The notes under the pieces were generated by a model that worked only from the letters and a program-made list of their open reading frames with translations, was not told the origin of the DNA and made no database searches. This document shows positions 54,877 to 63,767 of a stretch of DNA of 64,000 nucleotides, in pieces (position 1 is the first letter of the stretch; each line of letters begins with the position of its first letter). Source of the DNA: Burkholderiaceae bacterium 26 (lineage in GTDB: Bacteria > Pseudomonadota > Gammaproteobacteria > Burkholderiales > Burkholderiaceae); assembly GCA_000955795.1 (NCBI GenBank), contig JYOB01000017.1, forward strand, positions 248,001-312,000. The letters are read 5' to 3'. Both the position numbers and the translations under genes were made by a program.

Positions 54877-55749
54877 ATGCCCGCGTTCAACCGACGCAAG
54901 AAGCGTTTTACCGCCGGCAACGTGACGCACTTGCGTCCGCTGCGGCACAACCAGCCGCGTTCGGATGACGACGATCTTGAGATCGTGCGTCCGCGCCGTC
55001 GCGGCATCTATCTGCTGCCCAACGCATTCACGACTGCGGCGCTGTTCGCCGGCTTTTTCGCGATCGTGCAGGCGATGAACCTGAACTTTGAGACGGCTGC
55101 GATCGCCATCTTCGCGGCGATGGTGCTCGATGGGATGGATGGCCGCGTCGCCCGCATCACCAATACGCAAAGCGCGTTCGGCGAGCAATACGATTCGCTA
55201 TCGGACATGGTGTCGTTCGGCGTTGCGCCGGCATTGGTCATGTACGAATGGATCCTGCGCGATCTGGGTAAGTGGGGTTGGCTCGCGGCGTTCGTGTATT
55301 GCGCTGGCGCGGCATTGCGTCTCGCACGCTTCAACACGAACATCGGGTCGGTCGACAAGCGCTTTTTCCAGGGCATGCCGAGCCCGGCAGCCGCAGCGCT
55401 CATCGCGGGTTTTGTCTGGCTCGCGATCGACAACAAGCTGCCGGTCAAAGAGCTGTGGATGCCGTGGGTGGCCTTCGGGCTGACGCTGTATGCAGGGCTG
55501 TCGATGGTGTCGAACGCGCCGTTCTATAGCGGCAAGGCGCTCGACGTTCGTCATCGCGTGCCGTTTGGCGTGATGGTGCTCGTGCTGGTGTTGTTCGTGG
55601 TGATATCGAGCGATCCGCCGGTTGCGCTATTTGGCCTGTTTGTTGGTTACGCGGTATCGGGCTATCTGCTGTGGGGCTGGCGTGCGCTGCACGGCCAACA
55701 GGGCAGCCCGCGCTTGCCGAAACAGGCATCGGGCGACGCGCATGAGTGA
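54877..55749 (+). CDS. pssA: CDP-diacylglycerol-serine O-phosphatidyltransferase
   Basis: Makes phosphatidylserine from CDP-diacylglycerol and serine, giving the substrate for Psd. The 290-residue membrane protein has the CDP-alcohol phosphotransferase motif DGMDGRVARITNTQSAFGEQYDSLSD and about seven helices, with a basic N-terminus (MPAFNRRKKRF). It is cotranscribed with psd. A GGAGG ribosome-binding site precedes the ATG. Confidence 0.96.
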   Translation: MPAFNRRKKRFTAGNVTHLRPLRHNQPRSDDDDLEIVRPRRRGIYLLPNAFTTAALFAGFFAIVQAMNLNFETAAIAIFAAMVLDGMDGRVARITNTQSAFGEQYDSLSDMVSFGVAPALVMYEWILRDLGKWGWLAAFVYCAGAALRLARFNTNIGSVDKRFFQGMPSPAAAALIAGFVWLAIDNKLPVKELWMPWVAFGLTLYAGLSMVSNAPFYSGKALDVRHRVPFGVMVLVLVLFVVISSDPPVALFGLFVGYAVSGYLLWGWRALHGQQGSPRLPKQASGDAHE

Positions 55750-55773
55750 CCGATGCGCTGCACCAATGTGCGC

Positions 55774-55802
55774 TTGCGCCGATTTTTGAATTCGTCTATA
55801 GT
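55774..55802 (+). promoter_or_regulatory. Candidate leuA promoter
   Basis: TTGCGC (55774-55779), a 17-base spacer and TATAGT (55797-55802). A start seven bases beyond the -10 falls at 55810, the A of the putative leader-peptide ATG, so the transcript could be leaderless. Confidence 0.5.
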
Positions 55803-55809
55803 CGTTTGC

Positions 55810-55893
55810 ATGCTTTCGCACCCGATTTCCATTCTGATTACGCTAGTCTCGATTGGTGGCCTACTAGGTCGTCAGGTCGGGACACGCGCATAG
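55810..55893 (+). CDS. Putative branched-chain leader peptide (leuL-like), 27 codons
   Basis: A 27-residue open frame beginning MLSHPISILITLVSIGG, then LLGRQVGTRA. Eleven of 27 residues are Leu, Ile or Val. Three of its five leucines use CTA, a rare codon in this high-GC genome, including a tandem CTA CTA at 55861-55866. It lies upstream of a terminator hairpin and leuA, as in E. coli leuL. There is no ribosome-binding site, but a predicted promoter would start the transcript at the ATG itself. Confidence is moderate because the gene is so short. Confidence 0.45.
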   Translation: MLSHPISILITLVSIGGLLGRQVGTRA

Positions 55894-55951
55894 GAAATCG
55901 CAAGACAAGGCAAGCACAAACCGCCAAGTTTTCGCGAACCAGAATTCACAG

Positions 55952-55987
55952 CGCCCCGGCCTGCAACCATGCACGCCGGGGCGTTTT
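55952..55987 (+). terminator. Attenuator-like terminator upstream of leuA
   Basis: A perfect 9-bp GC-rich stem CGCCCCGGC/GCCGGGGCG, a 14-base loop that can add a TGCA/TGCA pair, then TTTT. It lies 58 bases after the putative leader peptide and 79 before leuA. GGTCGGG at 55875-55881, inside the peptide's 3' end, could pair with CCCGGCC of the stem as an anti-terminator. Confidence 0.7.
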
Positions 55988-56066
55988 GCATTCTGCGCCG
56001 CAAAAAACCATTCGAGACATCCACTAAGACCGACGCCAAAAACGTCACCCCCACCAAGGAGCCGCC

Positions 56067-57608
56067 ATGAGCGACAAACTCATCATTTTCGATACCACCT
56101 TGCGCGACGGCGAGCAGTCCCCTGGGGCTTCGATGACCAAGGAAGAGAAGATCCGCATCGCCAAGCAGCTTGAGCGGCTCAAGGTGGATGTGATCGAAGC
56201 CGGCTTCGCGGCCAGCTCCAACGGTGACTTCGAGGCGATCCGGGCGATTGCGCAGTCGGTCAAGGATTCGCGCATTTGCTCGCTGGCTCGCGCGAATGAC
56301 CGCGATATTTCCCGCGCCGCCGAGGCGCTCAAGCCGGCCGGCCAGTTCCGTATCCACACGTTCATCGCCACATCGGCGTTGCACATGGAGAAGAAGCTGC
56401 GCATGTCGCCGGATCAGGTGTACGAGCAGGCGCGCCTGGCGGTGCGCTTCGCGCGCCAATTCACCGACGACATCGAGTTCTCGCCGGAAGATGGCAGCCG
56501 CTCCGACATGGATTTTCTGTGCCGCGTACTGGAAGGCGTGATCGCTGAGGGCGCGACCACCATCAACCTGCCGGATACGGTGGGCTACGCGGTGCCGGAA
56601 GGTTATGCCGCGCTGATCCGCTCGGTGCGCGAGCGCATCCCGAATTCCGACAAGGCGGTCTGGTCGGTGCATTGCCATAACGACCTTGGCATGGCGGTCG
56701 CGAACTCCCTGGCCGCTGTCAAACTGGGCGGCGCACGCCAGATCGAATGCACGATCAACGGCCTGGGCGAGCGTGCCGGCAATACCAGCCTCGAAGAGGT
56801 CGTGATGGCCGTGAAGACGCGTCGCGACTACTTCAACCTCGACGTTGGTGTTGATACCACGCAGATCGTGCCGGCATCCAAGCTGGTTTCGCAGATCACC
56901 GGTTTCGTCGTGCAGCCGAACAAGGCGGTCGTGGGCGCCAACGCGTTTGCGCACGCTTCGGGCATCCACCAGGATGGCGTGCTCAAGGCGCGCGACACGT
57001 ACGAAATCATGCGCGCCGAAGACGTGGGCTGGACGGCCAACAAGATCGTCCTGGGCAAACTCTCGGGTCGCAATGCGTTCAAGCAGCGCCTGCAGGAGCT
57101 GGGCATTGAGCTCGAATCGGAAGCCGAACTGAACGCAGCCTTCACCCGTTTCAAGGAGCTGGCCGATCAGAAGGCCGAGATCTTTGATGAGGACATCGTC
57201 GCCATCGTTTCGAACGAAGCACAGCACAGCGAGGGTGAGCACTTCCGTTTCGTGTCGCTGGCCCAGCGTTCGGAAACCGGCGAGCGTCCGCACGCGCGCA
57301 TCGTCTTCGTTGCGGACGGCAAGGAAGTGACGGGCGAGGCGGAGGGCAATGGCCCGGTTGACGCGACGCTCAACGCGATTGAGAGCAAGGTCGCCAGCGG
57401 CGCCGAGCAACTGCTGTATTCGGTCAACGCCATCACGACGGGCACGCAGGCGCAGGGCGAAGTGACGGTACGGCTGTCCAAGTCGGGCCGTATCGTCAAC
57501 GGTGTGGGTACCGATCCGGACATCGTCGCAGCCTCGGCCAAGGCCTACCTTGCCGCGCTGAACAAGCTGCAAGACAAGAGCAGCGAAAAACTCAACCCGC
57601 AGATCTGA
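56067..57608 (+). CDS. leuA: 2-Isopropylmalate synthase
   Basis: First committed step of leucine synthesis: condenses acetyl-CoA with 2-oxoisovalerate. The 513-residue protein has the catalytic TIM barrel ([65 protein letters not shown]) and a C-terminal leucine-sensing regulatory domain (about 390-510). An AAGGAG ribosome-binding site precedes the ATG. It sits downstream of a putative leader peptide and attenuator. Confidence 0.97.
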   Translation: MSDKLIIFDTTLRDGEQSPGASMTKEEKIRIAKQLERLKVDVIEAGFAASSNGDFEAIRAIAQSVKDSRICSLARANDRDISRAAEALKPAGQFRIHTFIATSALHMEKKLRMSPDQVYEQARLAVRFARQFTDDIEFSPEDGSRSDMDFLCRVLEGVIAEGATTINLPDTVGYAVPEGYAALIRSVRERIPNSDKAVWSVHCHNDLGMAVANSLAAVKLGGARQIECTINGLGERAGNTSLEEVVMAVKTRRDYFNLDVGVDTTQIVPASKLVSQITGFVVQPNKAVVGANAFAHASGIHQDGVLKARDTYEIMRAEDVGWTANKIVLGKLSGRNAFKQRLQELGIELESEAELNAAFTRFKELADQKAEIFDEDIVAIVSNEAQHSEGEHFRFVSLAQRSETGERPHARIVFVADGKEVTGEAEGNGPVDATLNAIESKVASGAEQLLYSVNAITTGTQAQGEVTVRLSKSGRIVNGVGTDPDIVAASAKAYLAALNKLQDKSSEKLNPQI

Positions 57609-57852
57609 TCGCGGGTTCTACCAACACACGCAGGAGTCAGCCCAGACCCCAACACGATTACCACTGAGCGCGCACCCGGTTATCCACCGGAACGCGAAGC
57701 GGGTGCGGCGGCACCGGACACGTCAGGAGCGTGCGCCATGCCAGCCGTCTTTGAGAGCGATGTCTGTGCGATCCACGACATGGCCGACCCGAATGTCCAC
57801 GCCAGGCGATGCGCCTCGCGTGGATGTTGCCGTTCTGGCGTTTAGCCCTGGC
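57609..57852. other. Intergenic region after leuA
   Basis: 244 bases between leuA and the convergent lipoprotein gene. It contains TCCACGC/GCGTGGA and CACCCG/CGGGTG repeats that may fold, but none is followed by a T run. No gene is supported. Confidence 0.35.
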
Positions 57853-58377
57853 TTACCGGCTGGAATCGTGATCGTGGTCGTACATCGGGTCGGGGCTGAC
57901 CTGCGTGAGGCGCACGATGCCGTCGCGATCGAAATAGAAGTTCATCAGCGATGGCCACACGCCCTCTTGCCTAAAGCGATACGACCACACCTGCCGATCC
58001 ATCAGCCGGAAATAGGCGGTCTCTTCGGGCTTGCCGAACGCCTGCAGCACGTCAGCTCGCGTCGCTGTGCCGACGCGGATCTGCGCAAAATCCATCGTGG
58101 TCAAAATCTGCCGGAACGAGACGAGCTTCCCGCTGGCGTCGAAGTCGGCGGCATAAGTAAATTGCCCATAGGGCTGCGTCGGATATAGCCAGCGCGTGCC
58201 GCCATCCGCACGCGGATACCGCTCGGGTGGTTTGCCGAAGCGAGCTTCCACGGCAGAAGCGGGTTGGCCGAGCAGCGCTTCGCCGGTTTGCACCGGCGCC
58301 AGCACGGTACATGCGCACATTGACGTCAGCGTTACACCGAGCAGCGCCGCGCGCTGCCACGTCGATCGAATGCTCAC
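57853..58377 (-). CDS. Hypothetical lipoprotein
   Basis: A 174-residue protein from a GTG start at 58377, with a GGGAG ribosome-binding site seven bases upstream. The N-terminus (SIRSTWQRAALLGVTLTSMCAC) looks like a lipoprotein signal with MCAC as the probable lipobox. The rest is a SmpA/OmlA-like alpha-beta fold by appearance (GEALLGQPASAVEARFGKPPERYP, ADVLQAFGKPEETAY). Function unknown. The C-terminus is His/Asp-rich (MYDHDHDSSR). A longer upstream frame overlaps the divergent gene and was rejected. Confidence 0.75.
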   Translation of the reverse strand: MSIRSTWQRAALLGVTLTSMCACTVLAPVQTGEALLGQPASAVEARFGKPPERYPRADGGTRWLYPTQPYGQFTYAADFDASGKLVSFRQILTTMDFAQIRVGTATRADVLQAFGKPEETAYFRLMDRQVWSYRFRQEGVWPSLMNFYFDRDGIVRLTQVSPDPMYDHDHDSSR

Positions 58378-58480
58378 AATGGTTCTCCCGGGGCTTTCAG
58401 TGTAGGAGCCCGTGCGAGCTGTGTTGGCTTGTGCCGACATGCAACGGCGCTTTACCATCCGCGCTTCACGGAGATTTGCC

Positions 58481-59740
58481 ATGGTGTTTCGTTGGTTTGT
58501 GGCCGCGCTGGCGGCTGTAGGATTGTGTGGCGCGGCAACTGCCCAGCCTGAAGCCGCGCCAATCCGGCTGGCCCTGATTGAAGGGTTGTCGGGCCCATTT
58601 GCCAATGCGGGCGAGGCAGTGGATCGCAATCTGCGCATGGCCATTGAGAACGTCAATGCGCGCGGCGGTGTGAAGCTGCCCGATGGTCGTCATCCGCTTG
58701 CGCTCGTGCGCTTCGATAGCAAGAACACCGTTGACGAATCCTTGCTGCAATTGCAGGCGGCCACGGATGCGGGTGTCCGTTTCGTGCTGCAGGGCAACAG
58801 TTCGGCGGCCGCGGCAGCGTTGTCGACGTCGATTTCGCGCTACAACGACCGTCATCCGGACTCGCGCGTGCTGTTCCTGAACTACGCCGCCGTCGATCCG
58901 TCGCTGACCAACGAGGCATGCAGCTTCTGGCATTTCCGCTTCGACGCGTCGGCCGACATGCGCATGCACGCGCTGACCGAAGTGATCCGCGCGGACAAGG
59001 CCATCAAAAAGGTCTACCTGATTGGGCAGGATTACACGTTCGGTCGCCAAGTGGCGCAATCGGCGCGTCAGCAGTTGGGCGAGAAGCGGCCGGACATAGC
59101 GATCGTTGGCGAGGTGCTGCACCCGATCGGCAAGGTGAAGGACTTCGCGCCGTATGTGGCGCGCATTGCCGCGTCGGGTGCGGATACGGTCATCACCGGC
59201 AACTGGGGCAACGATCTGACGTTGCTCGTCAAGGCCGCACGGGATGCCGGGCTCAAGGCGCGCTTCTTTACGTTTTATGGCAACTCGCTCGGCGCGCCTG
59301 GCGCGATGGGCGAAGCCGGCGTCGGTCGTGTGGTGGCTGTGGCGGAGTGGCATCCGAACCTGGGTGGAGTGAAGTCCGATGCGTTCTACAAGGCCTTCCG
59401 CGCCCGCTACCCAGCGCCCGCCGACGATTACCCGCTGCTGCGCGACCAGATGATGGTGACCATGCTGGCCGCGGCCATCGAGCGGGCCGGCTCTACGGAA
59501 GCTGCGGCCGTGGCACGTGCGCTGGAAGGCGCATCACTCGACAACGGCTTCCACCGCATCACGCTGCGGGCCGAGGATCACCAGGCGATCCAGCCGCTTG
59601 TCGTTACACAGATGGAGCGCGCGGGCACGCCCGGCACACCCTTCGATATTGAGGGCTCAGGCTACGGCTTTCGCACACTTAAAGTGATTCCAGCTTCGCA
59701 AACCGCTTTGCCTACGACCTGCAAAATGGTGCGCTACTGA
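58481..59740 (+). CDS. Branched-chain amino acid-type ABC transporter substrate-binding protein
   Basis: A 419-residue periplasmic binding protein of the Leu/Ile/Val (LivJ) type. It has a signal peptide (FVAALAAVGLCGAATAQ, cleaved at about residue 22), then IRLALIEGLSGPFANAGEAVDRNLRMAIENVNARGGV. The ligand is unknown; family members bind amino acids, amides or urea. No permease or ATPase gene accompanies it. ATG 58481 follows GGAG; earlier in-frame starts are less likely. The C-terminal cysteine (TCKMVRY) is unusual. Confidence 0.88.
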   Translation: MVFRWFVAALAAVGLCGAATAQPEAAPIRLALIEGLSGPFANAGEAVDRNLRMAIENVNARGGVKLPDGRHPLALVRFDSKNTVDESLLQLQAATDAGVRFVLQGNSSAAAAALSTSISRYNDRHPDSRVLFLNYAAVDPSLTNEACSFWHFRFDASADMRMHALTEVIRADKAIKKVYLIGQDYTFGRQVAQSARQQLGEKRPDIAIVGEVLHPIGKVKDFAPYVARIAASGADTVITGNWGNDLTLLVKAARDAGLKARFFTFYGNSLGAPGAMGEAGVGRVVAVAEWHPNLGGVKSDAFYKAFRARYPAPADDYPLLRDQMMVTMLAAAIERAGSTEAAAVARALEGASLDNGFHRITLRAEDHQAIQPLVVTQMERAGTPGTPFDIEGSGYGFRTLKVIPASQTALPTTCKMVRY

Positions 59741-59781
59741 GCGGGATGAGACAGAACTGTCGTCAGGGCGGGGTTCTGGGC

Positions 59782-59787
59782 TATAAT
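59782..59787 (+). promoter_or_regulatory. Probable -10 element for rpsO
   Basis: A perfect TATAAT, 117 bases before the rpsO ATG. The long leader between them leaves room for an S15 autoregulation site, not resolved here. Confidence 0.5.
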
Positions 59788-59903
59788 CGTGGTCTTGCTG
59801 TCCAGGCCGGTTTTGGATCGGGTGGGTGGCAAGATCATTGTTCAACACGGCACCAACGGCGGCTATTCAGGCGCTGCAGTGTCCGCAAGTCAAAGGAATC
59901 AAA

Positions 59904-60173
59904 ATGTCCGTCGCTGACATCAAGAAGCAAGACATCGTCAAAGATAACGGCCGCAGCGCCAACGACACGGGTAGCCCGGAAGTGCAGGTTGCACTGCTGA
60001 CCGCCCGCATCAACGAACTGCAGCCGCACTTCAAGGCGCACATGAAGGATCACCACAGCCGTCGCGGCCTGCTCCGCATGGTGAGCCGTCGTCGCCGTCT
60101 GCTGGACTACCTCAAGAGCAAGGACGCTGACCGTTACACCGCGCTGGTTGCAAAGCTGGGTCTGCGTAAGTAA
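59904..60173 (+). CDS. rpsO: 30S ribosomal protein S15
   Basis: An 89-residue protein with the family pattern ([51 protein letters not shown]). It binds 16S rRNA at a three-way junction early in 30S assembly and often represses its own translation. It lies upstream of pnp, the usual rpsO-pnp order, with a terminator and a structured leader between. Confidence 0.98.
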   Translation: MSVADIKKQDIVKDNGRSANDTGSPEVQVALLTARINELQPHFKAHMKDHHSRRGLLRMVSRRRRLLDYLKSKDADRYTALVAKLGLRK

Positions 60174-60206
60174 TGGTGGGTATCACGCACTGCGCGTGAT
60201 GAAAAG

Positions 60207-60244
60207 TGCCTGCGTCAGCGTGCTGATGCAGGCATTTTGTTTTT
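60207..60244 (+). terminator. Rho-independent terminator after rpsO
   Basis: TGCCTGC/GCAGGCA outer stem with a TCAGC/GCTGA inner stem, followed by TTTTGTTTTT, 33 bases after the rpsO stop. It may allow some readthrough into pnp. Confidence 0.85.
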
Positions 60245-60505
60245 GGCGGCCGCGTTTGTGGCCGCGCCGGGCAACCGGTGAGTGATGGCAGCCGGCCGAT
60301 TCAATCGATGAAGCGGCTGCCAAGGACCGGAGGCGGCAGGAAGCAGGGCCTTGTGTCATTCCAGCGCGGCGTTGGTGCCAGCGCGGCGCTGGAATGGCAT
60401 AAAACACACCTCTGCAACCGCACCGTCTTCCGGAACGTGTTTGTCGCGGCGTAAATGGAATCGACTTTGAATCGTCGGTGCCGCGAATACCGAACAGGAG
60501 AAAAC
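60245..60505. other. pnp upstream region and leader
   Basis: Completes the 332-base gap between rpsO and pnp. It contains the long hairpin listed separately. No gene is supported, and no strong promoter was resolved. Confidence 0.5.
60354..60399 (+). promoter_or_regulatory. Long hairpin in the pnp leader (putative RNase III/PNPase autoregulation site)
   Basis: A 46-base, nearly perfect double-stranded structure. The outer arms CATTCCAGCGC/GCGCTGGAATG are extended by TGT/GCA, and there is an inner stem GCGTTG/CAGCGC with a GTGC loop. It lies about 105 bases before the pnp ATG and has no T run after it. In E. coli a similar pnp leader stem is cut by RNase III, allowing PNPase to destabilise its own mRNA. 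Confidence 0.6.
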
Positions 60506-62674
60506 ATGTTCAATAAGATCGTCAAAGAATTCCAGTGGGGCGGCCATAAGGTCCGCATGGAAACGGGTGAGATCGCCCGCCAGGCGAGCGGCGCTGTGCT
60601 GCTCGACATGGACGACACCGTTGTGCTCGCTACCGTGGTGGGCGCCAAGAACCCGAAGCCGGGTCAAGACTTCTTCCCGCTGACCGTCGATTACCTCGAG
60701 AAGACCTACGCTGCCGGCAAGATCCCGGGTGGCTTCTTCAAGCGTGAAGGCCGTCCGTCGGAAAACGAAACGCTGACCTCGCGCCTGATCGATCGCCCGC
60801 TGCGTCCGCTGTTCCCGGAAGGCTTCTACAACGAAGTCCAGGTCGTCATCCACGTGCTGTCGATCAACCCGGAAGTGCCGGCCGACATCCCGGCGCTGGT
60901 CGCTGCTTCGGCTGCGCTGGCTGTGTCGGGTCTGCCGTTCAACGGCCCGGTGGGCGCTGCCCGCGTGGGTTACAAAGATGGCCAGTACCTGCTGAACCCG
61001 AACCGCGCGCAACTGGCGCACTCGGATCTGGACCTGGTTGTGGCCGGTACCGAGCGTGCCGTGCTGATGGTCGAATCCGAAGCGCAGCAACTGTCGGAAG
61101 AAGTCATGCTGGGCGCCGTCGTGTACGGCCACGAGCAAATGCAGATCGCCATCAACGCGATCCACGAGCTGGTGCGCGACGGCGGCAAGCCCGAGTGGGA
61201 TTGGCAAGCGGCTCCGAAGAACGAGGCGCTGACCGCCAAGGTTTCCGAGCTGGCCCTGGCTGATCTGCAAGCCGCTTACCAACTGCGCCAAAAGTCGGCC
61301 CGCAGCCAAAAGCTGAAGGAAGTCTACAAGTCGGTTGCCGCCAAGCTGGCCGAAGCCGGCGTGGAAGCCGACGGCGTGGAAGTCGACAACATCCTGTTCG
61401 AGCTGGAAGCGAAGATCGTGCGCGGCCAGATCCTGAACGGCGAACCGCGTATCGACGGCCGCGACACCCGCACGGTGCGCCCGATCGAAATCCGTTCGTC
61501 GGTGCTGCCGCGTGCGCACGGCTCGGCCCTGTTTACGCGCGGTGAAACGCAAGCGCTGGTGGTGGCGACCCTGGGCACCAAGAGCGACGAGCAGATCATC
61601 GACGCGCTGCAAGGCGAGTACCGTGACCGCTTCATGCTTCACTACAACATGCCGCCGTTCGCTACGGGCGAAACCGGCCGCGTGGGCAGCCCGAAGCGCC
61701 GCGAAGTCGGCCACGGCCGTCTGGCCAAGCGTGCGCTGATCCCGGTGCTGCCGAAGGACGATGAATTCGCTTACACGATCCGTCTGGTGTCCGAAATTAC
61801 CGAGTCGAACGGTTCTTCGTCGATGGCTTCGGTCTGCGGCGGCTCGCTGTCGTTGATGGACGCTGGCGTGCCCATCAAGGCGCACGTGGCTGGCGTGGCC
61901 ATGGGCCTGATCCTGGAAGGCAACAAGTTCGCCGTGCTGACCGACATCCTGGGTGACGAAGATCACCTGGGCGACATGGACTTCAAGGTTGCTGGTACCG
62001 ACGCTGGTATCACCGCGCTGCAGATGGACATCAAGGTGCAGGGCATCACCAAGGAAATCATGCAAGTGGCACTGGCGCAAGCCAAGGAAGGCCGTCTGCA
62101 CATCCTAGGCAAGATGCAGGCTGCCATGGGCGGCGCGCGGACCGAGCTGTCGGAGCACGCTCCGCGCATGATCACCGTCAAGATCAACCCGGAGAAAATC
62201 CGCGACGTGATCGGCAAGGGCGGTTCGACCATCCAGGCGCTGACCAAGGAAACCGGCTGCACGATCGACATCCAGGAAGACGGCACGATCACCATCGCGT
62301 CGACGTCGTCGGAAGGCATGGCGGAAGCCAAGCGCCGCATCGAAGGCATCACGGCAGAAGCCGAAGTGGGCAAGATCTACAACGGCACCGTGCTCAAGCT
62401 GCTCGACTTTGGCGCAATCGTGAACATCCTGCCGGGCAAGGACGGTCTGCTGCACATCTCGGAAATTGCCAACGAGCGCGTGAACCAGGTTTCCGACTAT
62501 GTGAAGGAAGGCCAGGCTGTGCGCGTGAAGCTGCTGAGCACCGACGAGAAGGGCCGTATGCGTCTGTCGATCAAGGCTGCCAAGGCTGAAGAAGGCGACG
62601 TGCCGGCCGCTGCCCCGCAAGCACCGGGTGCAGGCGACGCTGCCTCGCAACAGCAGCAGCAACAACAGCAGTAA
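60506..62674 (+). CDS. pnp: Polyribonucleotide nucleotidyltransferase (PNPase)
   Basis: A 3'-to-5' phosphorolytic exoribonuclease, part of the RNA degradosome. The 722-residue protein has two RNase PH domains, an alpha linker, a KH domain ([26 protein letters not shown]) and an S1 domain ([33 protein letters not shown]). It ends with eight glutamines encoded by a CAG/CAA repeat, an unusual tail that may vary in length. The ATG follows CAGGAG. A terminator follows the gene. Confidence 0.97.
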   Translation: MFNKIVKEFQWGGHKVRMETGEIARQASGAVLLDMDDTVVLATVVGAKNPKPGQDFFPLTVDYLEKTYAAGKIPGGFFKREGRPSENETLTSRLIDRPLRPLFPEGFYNEVQVVIHVLSINPEVPADIPALVAASAALAVSGLPFNGPVGAARVGYKDGQYLLNPNRAQLAHSDLDLVVAGTERAVLMVESEAQQLSEEVMLGAVVYGHEQMQIAINAIHELVRDGGKPEWDWQAAPKNEALTAKVSELALADLQAAYQLRQKSARSQKLKEVYKSVAAKLAEAGVEADGVEVDNILFELEAKIVRGQILNGEPRIDGRDTRTVRPIEIRSSVLPRAHGSALFTRGETQALVVATLGTKSDEQIIDALQGEYRDRFMLHYNMPPFATGETGRVGSPKRREVGHGRLAKRALIPVLPKDDEFAYTIRLVSEITESNGSSSMASVCGGSLSLMDAGVPIKAHVAGVAMGLILEGNKFAVLTDILGDEDHLGDMDFKVAGTDAGITALQMDIKVQGITKEIMQVALAQAKEGRLHILGKMQAAMGGARTELSEHAPRMITVKINPEKIRDVIGKGGSTIQALTKETGCTIDIQEDGTITIASTSSEGMAEAKRRIEGITAEAEVGKIYNGTVLKLLDFGAIVNILPGKDGLLHISEIANERVNQVSDYVKEGQAVRVKLLSTDEKGRMRLSIKAAKAEEGDVPAAAPQAPGAGDAASQQQQQQQQ

Positions 62675-62693
62675 GCGAGCGGTTTTCGCCATG

Positions 62694-62726
62694 AAAAACG
62701 GCTGGACAATGTCCAGCCGTTTTTTT
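62694..62726 (+). terminator. Rho-independent terminator after pnp
   Basis: AAAAACGGCTGGAC-AAT-GTCCAGCCG followed by a seven-T run, 20 bases after the pnp stop. Confidence 0.93.
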
Positions 62727-62774
62727 GTTTACACTGCGTCGCGAGTTCTTCCCGTTGCCCTTTCGCGCCCCATC

Positions 62775-63728
62775 ATGAGCCGCCTGTTCGAGCAAAATCG
62801 CATCGCCATCGTCTGGGATTTCGACAAGACGCTAATCCCGCGCTACATGCAAGTGCCGCTGTTCGATCGCTTCAACATCTCCGAGCAGGCTTTCTGGGAC
62901 GAAGTGGCCGCAGGCTCGCGCGAAATCGAATCGCGCGGCCAGAAGGTCAACCACGAAACGTTCTACCTCAATGTGCTGCTGCGCCATGTGCGCGACGGCC
63001 GCATGAGCGGTCTCGACAACGCCACGCTGCGCGAACTGGGCGCCGAACTTGAATTCTTTCCCGGCGTGACCGATTTTTTCGAGCGCAGCAAAGAGTGGGT
63101 GCGCCACAACGCTGCCTACCAGGCGTTCGACATCAAGTTGGAGCACTACATCGTCAGCACCGGCCTGACGGAGATGATCAAGGGCTCGCCCATCGCCCCA
63201 TACATCGACGGCGTGTGGGGCTGCGAATTCCTGGAGGCGCCCGACAGAAACGCGGACGGCCGGCGGGTCATCTCGGAAGTCATCTACGCCATCGACAACA
63301 CCACCAAGACGCGCGCGCTGTTCGAGATCAACAAGGGCGTCAACAAGCACCCGGAAGCGGTGAGCGTGAATTCGTCGATTGCCGAGGACGAGCGCCGTGT
63401 GCCGTTCGCCAACATGATCTACGTGGCTGATGGGCCGAGCGATATTCCGGCGTTTTCGGTCGCGCGCAAGGGCGGTGGCCGCACCTATGCGGTCTACAAC
63501 CCCGAGAGCCCTCGCTCGTTCGAGCAGGCCGACAACTTGCGTGCCGATGATCGCGTCGACATGCTCGGCCCGGCTGACTATCGTGCTGGCTCGCCGACGG
63601 AGATGTGGCTCAAGTTGCATATCGGCAAGATCGCCGATGGCATTGTTCACGGCAAACAAGAAATCATGCGCGAAACCACGCGCGGCATTCCGCAGCACTT
63701 TGTTGAACCGAAGCGTAGCGTCTCGTAA
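62775..63728 (+). CDS. HAD-superfamily hydrolase
   Basis: A 317-residue HAD phosphatase. Motif I is WDFDKTLIPR, motif II IVSTGLTEM, and motif IV YVADGPSDIPAFSVARKGGG. The large insert after motif I forms a helical cap. The substrate is unknown; a phosphomonoesterase acting on a metabolite is inferred. The ATG at 62775 starts MSRLFEQNRIAIVWDFDKT. It is 40 bases before the quinone oxidoreductase gene on the same strand. Confidence 0.88.
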   Translation: MSRLFEQNRIAIVWDFDKTLIPRYMQVPLFDRFNISEQAFWDEVAAGSREIESRGQKVNHETFYLNVLLRHVRDGRMSGLDNATLRELGAELEFFPGVTDFFERSKEWVRHNAAYQAFDIKLEHYIVSTGLTEMIKGSPIAPYIDGVWGCEFLEAPDRNADGRRVISEVIYAIDNTTKTRALFEINKGVNKHPEAVSVNSSIAEDERRVPFANMIYVADGPSDIPAFSVARKGGGRTYAVYNPESPRSFEQADNLRADDRVDMLGPADYRAGSPTEMWLKLHIGKIADGIVHGKQEIMRETTRGIPQHFVEPKRSVS

Positions 63729-63767
63729 CGCGCGCGCAGCGTCGTAACCCTCATCGATCCGATTCCC

